NCBI GenBank assembly: GCA_945910005.1
Contig: OX246746.1
Span: 13,122,563 to 13,186,562 of the forward strand
DNA: 64,000 nucleotides
Direction of reading: 5' to 3'
From: Isoperla grammatica
Lineage: Eukaryota; Arthropoda; Insecta; Plecoptera; Perlodidae
The notes beneath the pieces are model-generated. The model was not told where the DNA came from, searched no databases, and was given only the letters and a program-made list of their open reading frames with translations. Positions within the stretch are counted from its first letter, which is position 1, and every line of letters starts with the position of its first letter. Shown here piece by piece: positions 22,833 through 36,800 of the stretch. Both the position numbers and the translations under genes were made by a program.

Positions 22833-25800
22833 AACTGCAAATTAATAACTCACACAGAACAGACATCCAAAGATTACAGAGGCCAAATGCTGTAGTACTT
22901 TTATTTTTATTACTACACTAAACAGAAATTTGGTAATGCCAAACTCTAACATAATTGTGGTGGTGAAAATATTGATATTGATCTCAAAATAAAATACACA
23001 TGAATAGCAACCCCTTATCATTGTACCCATTTTAGGTTTTGATATCAATATGAAGTACTGATTTATCATGGCATACTTTTATTGGCAACCCCATGATTAA
23101 TTGACACATACCTTATGCACACAAAACTATTATAATACATCTAAGTTGACTAAATTAAATATCGGTGAAGTTAACTTGTTCGGTAAATCTCCAAACTCAA
23201 GAACTCTTATCGGATCGCTACACCATTACGTAATTACGTGCTTTCAGATTTATATCACTACCTAACTCATTCTTACATAGTGGGCTTCAATTTCACATTT
23301 AAAAATACAATACAATATTGCCTGTACAAAGATACCAACCAACGTTCACCACATCTGCCCAAATACAATAAAAAAATACATAGCAGCTCTGTGGCATGTT
23401 ATACGTTATACATAACATGAAGTATCATTTTCCCTTATAAACATTATTAATTTTGTTCAGCGTAGTATTCAAATATAAATACCTTTTTAGCATAAATGCC
23501 CATTTAGGTTACAATAAATTCACATGGAAATAAATATATGTGCTAGAGGTCAGAGAACCTGGTACAGAGTTTGTAACACAGCCTCTAAGGATGCAAACAT
23601 TTCATGGTTTTGGAATTTGTTATTCAAATTCAAATCTACTTGTTTCTATATTCATCATCGGATTTGCAAAGGAACAAGGAAAGCTTGAAGTAAAACAAAA
23701 TGCCCAATATCAATCTTCGACTACCAATGCCAACCTACCAAAAACTGAAGAAATTTCAGACAATTAAGCTAAATTGTTTCACCTGTTATTGGTCATTATG
23801 TCTCATTTTATGCAATGTTGATTTTTTTGAAAACCGAACGATTTACAGCCACACGTAAGTTACGATTAAATGACATACGTTGGTTCTGTAAATTCACTTA
23901 TACACCGATACACGAATTGAATAATATTAAGGAGATGGCAAATAAAAAGAAGGATAAGCAGGATATAGTTAGAACACATTTTCTGTTTCTTACAAAAGTA
24001 TGTAGAAAGAAGAAGCCAAGTTTTCTAATGCACTTATCAGCTAAAATGATGTCAAACTAAAACTATGTATTATTTAAACACAACTATTTGTTTTGTGTAG
24101 AAACCCCCTCCCCCCTGACAACCAATCTAGTTATCTCATTCCCCAACCGCACTAATCAAACGTTAGTAGGCTACGTACAATTTATTTTCCCGTGACAAAT
24201 AACACGTGGTGTAAATAATAAAGAACAATAAAACTAAAATATAATATATAAACAGTAACTATAAAAATAATATGAATAGCAAAATAGTACAATAGGGTAC
24301 AAAGAATAATATGAATTGTACTAGACATCCACGACCATAGCTAAATAAAAAAGAATTGTAAAAAAACCTTTAAAAATACTGAAATAGGTATACTGTACTT
24401 GATTTTAACTGGTTTATATTTTATTACGGAGAAGAGGTTACAGGTCTACTGTAAAAACATGAAACTACTCATCAAAAACAGCGCATAGCAAGAGAGCTTT
24501 GAAAGGGACCGGACATATTCCTCATCTAGTTTACGGAGCTACCCAATAACTGTAACAATCTGTCCCATTACCCATGCACAAGCCAAACACTAAATATATG
24601 TACATCACTCTGCTCCCACCACAATGATATCAACATGACTCACAACACGGAAACATTGCTATAAAACATGGCGTTCAAGTTGAATAGAATGCACCAGGTC
24701 TCAAACCACCTTGGCTTACTTTTTATTCCAAGTGTCTGGAACAGCATAACTTGATTGGCTGCATGGACTACAGGTGTATGAAGTGTTGCTTCATTGCTAT
24801 GATCCATTATCTTTTGGAGACTTTTCATACAGATATTTCATTCTTAGTCCAACACTTGAGACAAGCCTGGACACCCCCGGTTCAACCATTGGTTTCACTA
24901 TTGGGAAACTTTCAAAGCTAAAAATCGATACTGAAATATCAGAGAAAACTTTTACGTAAAGCTACGGCAATACGAAATGAACAAAACAGTTCCGGTATCA
25001 AAATACAGAAAAATATCGTTAAGCTACACCGCCTTGAAAATGAATTCATTAGCCACTAATTGCTGGTTTAACATTATAGACCTACTCAAGTGCTGAAGCT
25101 TTAGTAACAATATCAACAATAATAAGATCATCTTTACTCTATGCTTGTTTTCTTCTTTGGGTGGGTATGTCATGGTTGAGGTAGTATTGAAACATACACT
25201 GCATAAGCATTTTTGTTTTTGTTGACTATATTATAATGTTCTGGGCATGAGCAGTATTTTTGTAAGGAACACTGTAAAAGGAGAGATGATTTGGGGCCGA
25301 ACAAAGATTCAATGTTACAGTATGTATTTCAACAAAGGCAGAACTCAGAAAGGCAACACTATGTTTGTCTGAGATGTATTCCCTCAGACTGCACAATTTG
25401 CATTTTACCTGGGAATAAAGAGTTGATAAGGATGTAATGCCTACTAGAGAATGTAAGTACGTAGTAGCTTGTGAGAACAAAACAAGTACATAAGCAGAAG
25501 TTTCTATCAAATCAAATGTAAGATTCAGTTACATAAAAATATTTTAGAAAATTTGGTTACGCACAAAGTTCATAGAGTAATCCATATTCAAGACGATGAA
25601 GGCATGATAAAGATAGACTAAGGACAATTTAAAATACCATTACGTACTTGATGTAGGAATAAGGATTCAAATGCATGTCCCTTGGCTCCACAGGGCTCAC
25701 CTGTCCCCATAGGCTCACACATTGAAAAAGAAGATATGATGAAAGCTTAGGATTTACCTGTTAGATAAATGGATGGCAATGGGATCTAATTTGTAGAAAA

Positions 25801-26327
25801 GAAAAAATATCATATACAAAATGAATATAATGCAGGGTCTAATCTTACATAATATTCTCTGAAACATTTATTTACACTATAATCATTAATCATACATACT
25901 AGTCATGTCTGGTTTCCCACGTCTCAATTACTTGTTAAATGGTAAGGGACCTATCAGTCTGAACGTATTGTACTTTCCTTATTAAACTTGTAACCTTGTC
26001 CTCCAAAAAATGATCAAACCAATGCTATTCACTGTCGTTTGGCATTGTATAAACTATAAAGCAACAAAAATTATAACCCTTGCAATTTGCATAGAAACAA
26101 TGAGTTATCCACTAAACAAATTTTTCCCCAAAAAACGATTGCATCCCTAACTGGCAGCATTACGAAGGTACATTTTAATGTTGGCTAATTTACTACTTTC
26201 CCCCATTTTACCAGTACATTTGGAAAATGAAGAACAAGCAAGAAAATTAAAACCGAGAAAATATCTGCTATAGACAGTCTTTTTTGGAAGGTAAATGTTT
26301 AAATAAATATTTTCATTACATAATACA

Positions 26328-26650
26328 AACACGTAAAATATAGTAGGCCTAATAAGTAGATTGGATATTTTCTTGAAAATACGGGTGCGTCTCAGGTTTT
26401 AAATTAGGTGTATAACTTGCCTTGCCTTTTCCTTCGTTAAAAAGTAAACACTTCAGGAACAAGGGATCGACTTTTACAACCAGTTCATAACGTGTAAAAT
26501 ATAGTAGGCCTAATAAGTAGATTGGATATTTTCTTGAAAATACGGGTGCGTCTCAGGTTCTAAATTAGGTGTATAAATTGCCTTGCCTTTTCCTTCGTTA
26601 AAAAGTAAACACTTCAGGAACAAGGGATTGACTTTTACAACCAGTTCATA
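26328..26650. repeat. Tandem duplication of about 160 bp
   Basis: Two copies start with GTAAAATATAGTAGGCCTAA (about 26333 and 26494) and end near CAGTTCATAA, with a 161 bp period and only a few mismatches. It lies downstream of the INTS6 stop codon and may be in its 3' UTR. Confidence 0.88.
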
Positions 26651-26768
26651 AAAACAAAGGAAATTAACAAATATGTTTTTCATTATTGAAAAATTATTAA
26701 CATTATTTATTCCAGTTCCTTCCAGTAATTTCCAGTGTATCAAAAAGTCCAGTATAGGACTAAGGTTA

Positions 26769-26884
26769 GATCCGGGATCATCGGCATCTTCTCAAAAAAT
26801 CCATTTTTACGATTTAAAAGAGAAACCACTTAAGGAAACGCGAAAGGAAAATTCAAAGCAAGTGGCATGGTTAGAAATGTCGTC
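26769..26884. repeat. 116 bp segment shared in inverted orientation with the hAT element at 28.1-29.4 kb
   Basis: This stretch (GATCCGGGATCATCGGCATC onward) is the near-exact reverse complement of about 28526-28650, inside the hAT element of INTS6 intron 12. Read on the plus strand, both copies keep one open frame. I do not recognise a family. It directly abuts the INTS6 exon 12 fragment that follows. Confidence 0.85.
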
Positions 26885-26887
26885 GCC

Positions 26888-26959
26888 TTTTCACCACCCA
26901 CGACTCCGCATTTGACACCATTGGTCTCGTTGGGATCGCGTCCCTCATCTTTAGGGACA
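26888..26959 (-). pseudogene. Duplicated fragment of INTS6 exon 12
   Basis: About 72 bp match exon 12 at 29897-29967 with roughly four differences, in the same orientation, covering the codons for PKDEGRDPNETNGVK. One inserted base after that stretch breaks the frame. The fragment lies 0.7 kb beyond the INTS6 stop codon, so it is a partial exon copy and not a functional exon. Confidence 0.85.
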
Positions 26960-27691
26960 GCTGTAGCCATAATACTAATTGATCTGTCTTTGTAAATGAA
27001 TACCAATACACATATATATTATATACAATATAAACATAGCCTTGAATCATAAACGGCTATGCTGACTTTTACACAAAATATAACAGTACCCCTACACATT
27101 TTGAATACATGAATACATACACAAATTTTGTACTTGCATACACATTTTCTTGTTATTAATCAGCAAGCAAAAGAAGAATACAAAAAGTGAGTTAAACAGA
27201 AATGAGAACAGTCAGAAAAATCGAAAATATGACACATTTTAGAAGTGTAGACATATATGCCTGCTACACTTTATTTCACTAAGTTATTATAATAATCAAT
27301 AAGCTTAAACTATTATCAACATTGCATACAGATATATTTTATAAATAAAGAGGCAACTTAAAAAATATTACTTTCCAAATAAAGCACATAATATGACTGT
27401 ATAGGTATATAGAAAAAAAAAACTGAACCAGTTTCTCTAAGTTATTCATTCATAAAAAATAAACCAAATAATAACTCCTAACACATTACGACATCATAAT
27501 ACTTTGCCCCTTTATTTTCGAATTTGTAAAAATATTTCTAAAATTTTTAGCAGGACCTAATACAAAAAAAAAAATAGATAAAAACAAACAATTTCATCAA
27601 TCACTATCAGTGTGAGCCACAAAATTTGGATGCAAGGTTACCCCGCTTTAAAAACGAATCTCAATCGCCTGCATTGCGCTGATATGTATGA

Positions 27692-27885
27692 TTAGTTGGG
27701 TGCACTATTCATACCGTACGTGGTCACTGCAAGAAACTCGTTTGTACTTGCAAAGTCTTGCAGCAATCCGGCTAGGAAGAATCGCTTGAAACGCAGAGCT
27801 TCGGAGATGATGTCTTCTACCACGAGCAAGCGAATATCAAGGTTCCCCTTCAATGTCTTTAACTGTTCAATTAGTGGTCCGTGAC
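27692..27885 (-). CDS. INTS6: INTS6 coding exon 13 and stop
   Basis: 194 nt including the stop codon. It encodes LIEQLKTLKGNLDIRLLVVE, EALRFKRFFLAGLLQDF and a short tail. It corresponds to the C-terminal helical domain shared by INTS6 and its INTS6L and SAGE1 relatives. Confidence 0.95.
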
Positions 27886-30800
27886 CTGGAAAAATAAACA
27901 CACCCAAACTAAATTAAAAATTAAATTTATCATGTGTTGCCATTCGATATACCGTAAGTGTGGTTATTGATACGATACTGAAGGCATACAATCTTGTGAC
28001 AAGAGCTTATTTTCAGTGGAGGACATGCACAGTACACAAACAGAAAGGTAGAGATATAGGTAGGGTAGTGCGAACGTTCGAAACTCGAACTCTGAGAACG
28101 TTCGGTGCAGGTTCGAATGGTTTAATTTGAGTTTGAGTTCGTAAATATCCAAGTTCGTCTTTGAAATTCGATCTTCCCGCGCGACATTGAAACTCGACCA
28201 TCGGCCGCCATGTGCGCTCTAAGCGCTGTCGACCTAATGATATATCACCGACTCAAGGTCGAACTTGAACGAGAGCAGTGCAGTGCAGCCAACGTCGTTC
28301 ATGTACACCCACTTTTTGCATTAGCATTCAATTGCATTCTTATGCAAGATTTAGATATATTTACATCAAAATCAACCTGGAAACGCGTCCACGTGCGTAT
28401 TGTGGCTCAATTTAAAACAATTTGGTAAAACTGCTTTTATTAACGAACTTTGTGCACAAAAATAATGGCCGTAGCTTTTCGTTAAGTTGGCACTGTCGAT
28501 CAGTAAACCCTGAGTAAACTGACAAGCGACAACATTTCTAACCATGCCACTTGCTTTGAATTTTCCTTTCGCGTTTCCTTAAGTGGTTTCTCTTTTAAAT
28601 CGTAAAAATGGATTTTTTGAGAAGATGCCGATGATCCCGGATCGTCCATCGCAAAATCTCGACCCTTCGCATGTCGAAGAACTACGTAACGTTTTTTGCA
28701 CGACTATCCATATATTCTTAGGTTAGATAGGTTACTTACTTAGGTTATGTTCTTTGTTTTGGCCTAGGCCTTGGCCTTACTAAATATAAGAACATTTAAC
28801 ACTTAGGGCTGATCTTACTAATAAGAAAGTTATTTGTAGCAATTAAGCTATTTGGAGGATTTCAAGGTTTTTGATTGGTGGTTGCCATGGAGACAACAAG
28901 CTATTCGACGAATAAGTAGTTATTGGGACATTGTAAGACTGGACCTTAGCTTTATGTATAAAATATAAACCTACTGCAGGGACTTCCAAGTCATCGCTAT
29001 TGCTTTGAATTATTGGGCTATACGTATATAAATTTAAATTAACAGTGTTTAAATTAAAGAAAGAGCAATAATTAGGCCTACTGGACCTTATTAGAGCAGA
29101 GAAGGAAATAAAATGAATTGAATAAGATTATATTGTGATACTATAATTATGTCATACTATAGATGAAAGTTAATTACGCTAATGTAATTACAGAGCCCTG
29201 TAATAATTTTCAAATGTTGATTGATTTGACCCAGGTCAGGACACGTAGATAAAGGTGCACTTGATAAATTAGAATGCTTTCTTTTCTTGTAGTTTCTCTA
29301 AACCCAATTTATAAGTTCGGTTCGAGTTCAACTCGGGTTCGGTTCGAAATATTTTGCAAGTTCGAAGTTCGACGGGCGCTCACCCTGAAAGTTCGAGTTC
29401 GGTTCGAAATCAAAAAACCCAGGTTCGCACAACCCTAGATATAGGTATTTGAGCAGATTAAGGTCCAGTCTTACAATGTCCCAATAACTACTTATTCGTC
29501 GAATAGCTTGTTGTCTCCATGGCAACGACCAATCAAAACTCTTGAAATCCTCCAAATAGCTTAATTGCTACAAATAACTTTCCTATTAGGAGATTGTAAG
29601 ACCAGCCATAAGAGCATTTATAGTATTGTGCAAATGTTATTTTTGTACGTAGTGCAAATCCAATACGTATTGATTTAAGTACAGAAAGTTTGAAGATTGA
29701 ATATTTAAAATTCAAAAAGTTTCCATCCGGACAAAAATATTCTGAAAAATGTGTTAACAAATAGAAAGGGGAGGGGACATGATAAAAGATTAGCCTACAT
29801 AATATATTTAGTAGTACTTACGCCTCCCAGGCTTGCGCACTTCCATAGATGCCATAGATCGGATCTTCATGTTGTAGCTTTCGATATCTACAGCACTTTC
29901 CACCACCCCCGACTCCGCTTTGACACCATTGGTCTCGTTGGGATCGCGTCCTTCATCTTTAGGGACAATCACAGCCTTGACATTGGTAGGTTCGCTTTGC
30001 GGCTCAGCCTCCATGGGCTCTCCCTTAATTTCCTTCTTCGGAACATCTTTCTTTGAAACCTCCTTCTTCGGAACCTCCTTCTTAGGAACCTCCTTCTTAG
30101 GAACCTCCTTCTTCGGAACCTCCTTCTTTGGAACCTCCTTCTTTGGCACCTCCTTCTTCGGAACTTCCTTCTTTGGTACATCTTTCTTTGGTACTTCCTT
30201 CTTCGGAACTTCCGCTTTGCTCTTGCCATTACCCCCCGCTGGCTGGATCACGTCCACTGTCGGCAAGTAGAGCACGTCGTAGCTCGGATCGAAAACTTCC
30301 ATCTTCACCGACACGCCGTGCCCGTTTTGGATGGGAACATTCAACAGTGAACTAGCTAGAAGGGGCCCGGTGGGCTTAAAGAACCCGTTATCATTGTCGG
30401 CAGGCTCTTCCTTGATGATCAGATCCCCCTTGTTCTGGCGAGATTCTTCGGGAGTCTCGAGCTTCACTGGGGACTGATAAGCGTCATCGTTGAAGTAGTT
30501 GTAGTCCGCTTCGTCAAAGATCTCCATGTTGAGATTGACTTCATCTTCTGGGTCCAAGATGGACGTCACATACTCGGGAAGGAGGGTTTCGGAGTGGAGG
30601 TGCCTCGGACAAGATGCACTTCTCGTGACGTTCTACCACCAACAAACACAATATGTGAGCTCTCTCACAGACAGGGCAAGCATACAATGTTAAACACGGC
30701 AGTTTTACACTAACGTACGCTGGACATTACCAAGGATGAATAAGTATACCGTCTATTAGTTGGTGTGTAGTCTATTTAGAGCAGTAATATTTAAAATAGA

Positions 30801-33800
30801 GGACAAAGTACATGTTAGGTCTATACCAAAGCAAAGGAGGTGATACAATACAACTCACTAAGTCAGAACTAATAAGACTTGGCTGCCTAGGTTAATCTCA
30901 CAATGTACTTGTAAACAATTTCCAAGACATAAACCTTGGCAAAAGACAGGAATCTGTAACAATTTTTTATATTTAAAAAAATAAAATAACAATAATATAT
31001 CAGAATGATGATATCCATGTTATGGAGCCGTGGAATCAGTAAATCACTAAAGGCCTCTACATGGAAGCAGTGTGTATAGAAGAAGAATGCCTCCTATAGC
31101 CAAGTTACTAAGAAACCAAGTTCTAAAGAAGAAGTGGATTAATGTAACAACTTGCTTATTTTAGGTATGGGAACCTCTCCTCAGGCAGATATAAGTAGGG
31201 CTGCACAACGATTAAAAAATTCATATCGATATCGCGTATGTAATTATCGATATCGTATCGCGATATGGAATTTTTTAAACTCGGTATCGATATTGCCGAT
31301 ATCGTAATTTTTTTTTTTTAAACCAGCCCGAGACCATTCATTATAAACAATTTAATGTGAATAATTTAACGTCGAAATGTTTTACTATGTGCGTCAATTT
31401 GTGTGTTGTATTATTAAAAATGTATCCGAAAACAGCGATGTTGTGATTGGCGTGACGTGACGTGAGTGTGATAGACTGACAGAACGAGCGCGGGCACAAC
31501 AGACTCCCGGCCGGCGGGCGATGAGGCATCAACCGCCGGCCGAGCCACTCGCTTCCCGTACAGCCAGCGCCCGCGGCTCACGGCTCACGTTACACGTTAG
31601 TGTGGCTGGGTGAGGGTGGGGGGTGGTTACTGGCGGACGGCGGGTGGAGCGCGAACACAAAGGCGAGACCGCGTGACGAAAGACGAGTAGGTACCAACGT
31701 GAATGTTGCAGTGTATATATCACAAAGATGCAGAAGCACAACACCGCCAAACTTTTTTTTTTTTATTTTTTTTTTTATGATAGTTGACACTTGATCGATA
31801 TCGCAAAACGTACGATATATTAATTCTATATCGATATCGAATTATTTTTCTGTCATCGATATCGTATCGAATTATCGATATCGTTGGGCAGCCCTAGATA
31901 TTAGCATCTTTGTTTTAAGTTAAAACGTAAGTTAATCTCTGGATTAATTTTGTGACTGAATACGGGAGCAGGGCCTACCTTGTTGAGACTCTTCTTAGGA
32001 CACTTGGAATATTTCAGCAGAGCCGAGTTTGTAACGGAGAACTTTCCCGAGCCGGAGGGTCTCCGGGCAACAGTGTCTTTCGGCAGCGGGCCGGGCTTCC
32101 GTTTGTTGTTCTGACGTGGCGACGGTTCTGTGGGTGCTGCTCGCTTGGTGCCTCTAGTAGGGCTAGACCCGCCGGCAACCAGGTCGATATCGGCTTCGTC
32201 TACCATCATACGCTGTAACAGTCAACACGATATTAACATTGATATCGGCTTCGTCTACCATCATACGCTGTAACAGTCAACACGATATTAACATTGATAT
32301 CGGCTTCGTCTACCATCATACGCTGAAACAGTCAACACGATATTAACATTGATATCGGCTTCGTCTACCATCATACGCTGTAACAGTCAACACGATATTA
32401 ACATTGATATCGGCTTCGTCTACCATCATACGCTGTAACAGTCAACACGATATTAACATTGATATCGGCTTCGTCTACCATCATACGCTGTAACAGTCAA
32501 CACGATATTAACATTGATATCGGCTTCGTCTACCATCATACGCTGAAACAGTCAACACGATATTAACATTGATATCGGCTTTGTCTACCATCATACGCTG
32601 AAACAGTCAACACAATATTAACCATGATATCGGCTTCGTCTACCATCATACACTGTAACAGTCAAGACGATATTAACACCACATAGTACTTCTCTTTCTG
32701 AGCATTCTATGATATCTCAAACACAATAATCCTTCTTCTTCTTTACTACCCTGAAAACTATAGAGGTTGGACCAGGTATTTAAAAGTTTCAGTAGGCAAT
32801 AAAATAACAAAACAATCCCATTCAGAATTTGAGCCTGAAATGCAGGAGCTGTAGTTTACAGACCAATGTAAAATTTTTGTTATCACGACCAACGCATTTT
32901 GGTCAGCCATATTCATCTTCCATCAATGCATTGCATCATCTCTCCTACTCCATTAACTGCAAGCTATTCACAATGAGACGCTTCGAATGAGCCTACTCTC
33001 GTCACATATGTGAGGAAAATGTTGTTTAATTTAGTTAAACTTATGAACTAACTGCAAAACTCGATCCCATCAAAGTTCCACTGCACGGGGCATTTCAAAA
33101 TTACTGTCAACCCATCAGAATAACTTTGGATTCTGAGTATTGCAGTGATCATAGATGTGAAAACAAAATGGAGACCTGAAGAATGGCGTCACCCGCTGCC
33201 ACACCCTAGTTTAGAATTGAAGCGTCTACGGAGCAATCCTCCCACCGCAGATAACCTACTAACAAACTTCGAGGTTCCAACCTACTTTTTCAGGTCAAGC
33301 ACTGCATTAAAGCAAGCAGTTTCAACTTTTTGTGCTCAACAACATTGGTACACTAGCCGTACCTTTCCAGGAAGTGCTATTCGACACAACAAGATCAGCT
33401 ATTCTTGAAACAGATCAATTGCAATAAAACCGTTAATTCTCAGCAATTAGATAAGTTCGTTAAGTAGAATAAATGAGAAATGTTACCGCTTCAGTGTTCG
33501 GCTCCTTCTGATCCATGGCTATGAATTTCTGAGAAGTATACAAGAGTACTACTGAAAGTTTCTGTCGAGCGACTAAAAGCAACCAAACTGGAAGACAAAC
33601 GAGATACGACTGGGCAGAAACGCCGCTGCTTCCGAGCGGAGATGCTTGTTCACGTGAGGCTGCTAACGCTTCTTATTGGCTACCAACAAGATGCATGCGA
33701 TGCACAAAGAGCAGCTTGCCTGACCTTGAATCTTGATGCTGTTACTACAGAGCGTGTAGCAACGGTTCATGAAGATTTAATATGAAACTTGGAAAATATC

Positions 33801-36800
33801 ATGCAAAATAGCATTTTCCATCCTATGCTACTCAGAATTTCAGGATAATTTCAGGATCTACCATTCCCCCACCCCCTCTCTTCACCTTAAAACCAGAACA
33901 TCTTTCTGGCACAGTTTCTTAGTTTTTATATTTGATTAACTCCTCTGCAGTTTCTTAGCATTCAACTTATCCCCACTTAGTTAAAGGATACTCGGGCATA
34001 TATGTTTCACACTACAAAATCGTATCAAGATGCAAAAATCAGCTGAAAGTTGTCACATGATCTCACATGTAAAAAAAACCCTTGAAAAATATATTCACTA
34101 TTAATATTATTTTATAGCTGTAATAGTACACATTTTGGTAGTTATTCATTTTTTGAAGACATAGCTAGAGATGAAAAATTTTCGGAAAGATAAATCTCGG
34201 AAATTTTCCGGAAATATTTCCAAAAAAATTCCTTACCTAAAATTCATGCAAATTGCAAATTAATGTGGTGGGGTGTCAGGGTACGGTTACCGGAGTCTGT
34301 ATGGATGATGATAATATTGAATCCTACATAGAGATGATTATGGCTTATCCATTAGGCCTAATTAGCATACTAAATTAGTAAATTGTATTCATTTCCCCTG
34401 GAATTTAATAGAAAATGTGTTGGAGTTGGTTCTTAACACAAAAACAAAGTATGAATAGCCTCTGCCTAGGTAGTGGGAAAGTATTATTTTATTGTTACAT
34501 AGTATAGACAGTTGAATAATAGCAGTTTTATGAAGATAAACATCTCAAAAAATAATTGTGCTTTACTGCATAGGAGACCTATCAATTTGTGTCACCTTTC
34601 GGTACAAATTAATTATTTACATGTTACACAATTTGCCAAGTGCTTCCACATTCTAGTTACACTCATAATAGGCCTATACATCTTTCCACAGAAATTGCAT
34701 GAATAAGAATCATTGTTAGCATTGTTAAGTCTTGGTTTTTTGTAGCTTCTTATTGCCTTGTTCTGATACTTACCCATTCTTTCACTTACTAACTAGGCCT
34801 AGTCAGGCTAGACTCAAACAGTTAGTTGCAGTTCAGTTCAGCTCATGATCTTGTGAACAATAGGGTTATGTAGCCAATACCATGTGCTGAAAAGCCACTG
34901 CCTTGCTCAAAAACATTTTTTGTGGGAAATTTGAAACATTAAAATAATAACAATAATTAATAATAATATTATGCAGATGATCAAAAGTGTAAGGTAATGA
35001 AGTTCCATGCCCACCTTACATTTTGTGAGGGAAATTCAAAATATATTTCCAGAAAATTTTTGGAAAGATAAACTCGGAAAATTTCCCGTGAAAATATTTC
35101 CGATTTACATCCCTAGACATAGCCTACCTATACAACTAGCCATTGTTGTACAAAGAAGTTACCAGGGCTCAAGGAATAAGTTTCATTATTCCATACATAG
35201 AAGATACTAGCAAAATGTATCTCAATGGTGCTTTTACGGGATTGGAGGGCCATTATTAGTATCATACCTTGTCATCATTTAGGTATTCACGGAGTGAATC
35301 TAAAAAACTTTTTTTCAACGAAATGTAACAAAAATCACTTTTATATGTTACCTGTTACTGTCAGTGTGTTCGGAAATTCAACCAGCAGTTGGCAACCAGC
35401 AACCTGGTTGCGCACGGTTTTAAGCCTAAACCAACCAGACTTTACGAACACCATACTCAACCAGTTGTTTAGATATCGGCGGCAATTTGTAAATAGTCTT
35501 TCAAAATAGTCCTCGAGCCAAGTTCTAGGCCTAAACCTAGGCCTAATAGAAGTAGGCCTATTGAATTGTATTATATTTATTTGCATAATGTCGAACCCTC
35601 ATGCACACGATATGCTTGGGGCATTAGTCATTTCTTATGACTAACTGAGAAATAAGTATAGGCCTAGGCCTAGCCCTCGACTATAGGCCTAGGTCTACAT
35701 AATATATTATAAAGTAAGAAACTGCAGGCCTAGGGCCTACTTTAGGCTTAATACGGATAAGGTTCACGGTCCCAAACTTTTTAGTGAAACCGTTTTGTCG
35801 AGTTTCGTTTGATGTACTGGTACGACAAGATTAATCATACCTTTTACAACACGGCGTTTTCACCAAAAAGTTCTTGGAATATATAGTCACAGCACAGATA
35901 ACTAAATAATGCCGTTATCTGTTGCCCTAGGCCCTAGGGCCTAGGCTAGTCTAAGTTGACGAAGCCAAGATGTATAAAAATAAATGTAAATACAATAAAA
36001 TGCATTAAATGCAGTTTAAATTAAGGAAGAAGCAAGAAAGCTAGATCTATCTTTGAATAGTCTTCTCGTTCAGTTCTAATAAAAGGTACAGTGTCGTTTT
36101 TACCCACAGCACGTTTGAAATTGCCATTTAAATTTTGAATCGGTGCGCATTTTGGTGGATGCCAACCACGCAGCACCTATTTTCTTGGTTGCCGTGGGCT
36201 CGGCACGGCACGGCTTGGTTGCCATCCAAGTTGTGGCCACGCCCACTCAACCACAGACTTTACGAACACGTTTTGCATCTGGATGTGCTCAACCGGCAGC
36301 CAGGATGCTTTATCGAACACACTGAATATCTTTCCAATTATGTAAGGCGCATGCTTCAAAAAGTACATATTCATGTTTTAAATCAATTTAATTCTGTTGA
36401 ATTAGCTAGAGCCTATGCCTAGGCCAATGCACGCCATTCGCCATTGTTCAACACTAGGATGAAGAGAAATATCTCTGCAGCAAAATAAGTGCTTTGGTTC
36501 TTTGTTATCAGCAGATGCACCAACTTAAACATAAGTTACTGTATAATAATCGCAGTATTTTCGATAATTTACCCCTTCTTCAAATTTGAAGAAGGGGTAA
36601 TTTGAAGAAAGGGTTATTATTTTAAAATAAATTTATACCCAAAAAATAAATTACCCCTTCTTCAAGTTGGCGGGCGATATTCGGTTTCATTTCCTACGTT
36701 GGCTACTGAATCAACGTAGAACAGCTGATTGTAGCATCCAGTAGGCTGTGTGCATGTTGGTTATGGTGAATGGCGTGCATAGGCATAGGCTCGAGCCAAT

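Larger units (their letters stand above)
15986..26327. other. Gene-poor AT-rich region between CUL4 and INTS6
   Basis: Apart from the hAT-like element at 17876-18357, the SINE near 22.6-22.8 kb and short duplications listed separately, I recognise no gene here on either strand. Open frames are all under about 85 codons and look random. Part of the right side may be a long 3' UTR of INTS6, which ends its coding sequence at 27692 on the minus strand, but I cannot place a polyadenylation site with confidence. Confidence 0.5.

Noticed and set aside
29920..30270. 116-codon plus-strand frame rich in GTSFFGTS
   Set aside because: It is the antisense shadow of the KKEVP repeat in INTS6 exon 12.
32186..32680. 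Possible CRISPR array because of regular 55 bp repeats
   Set aside because: The repeats are directly tandem with no variable spacers and are derived from the exon 11 boundary of an animal gene.
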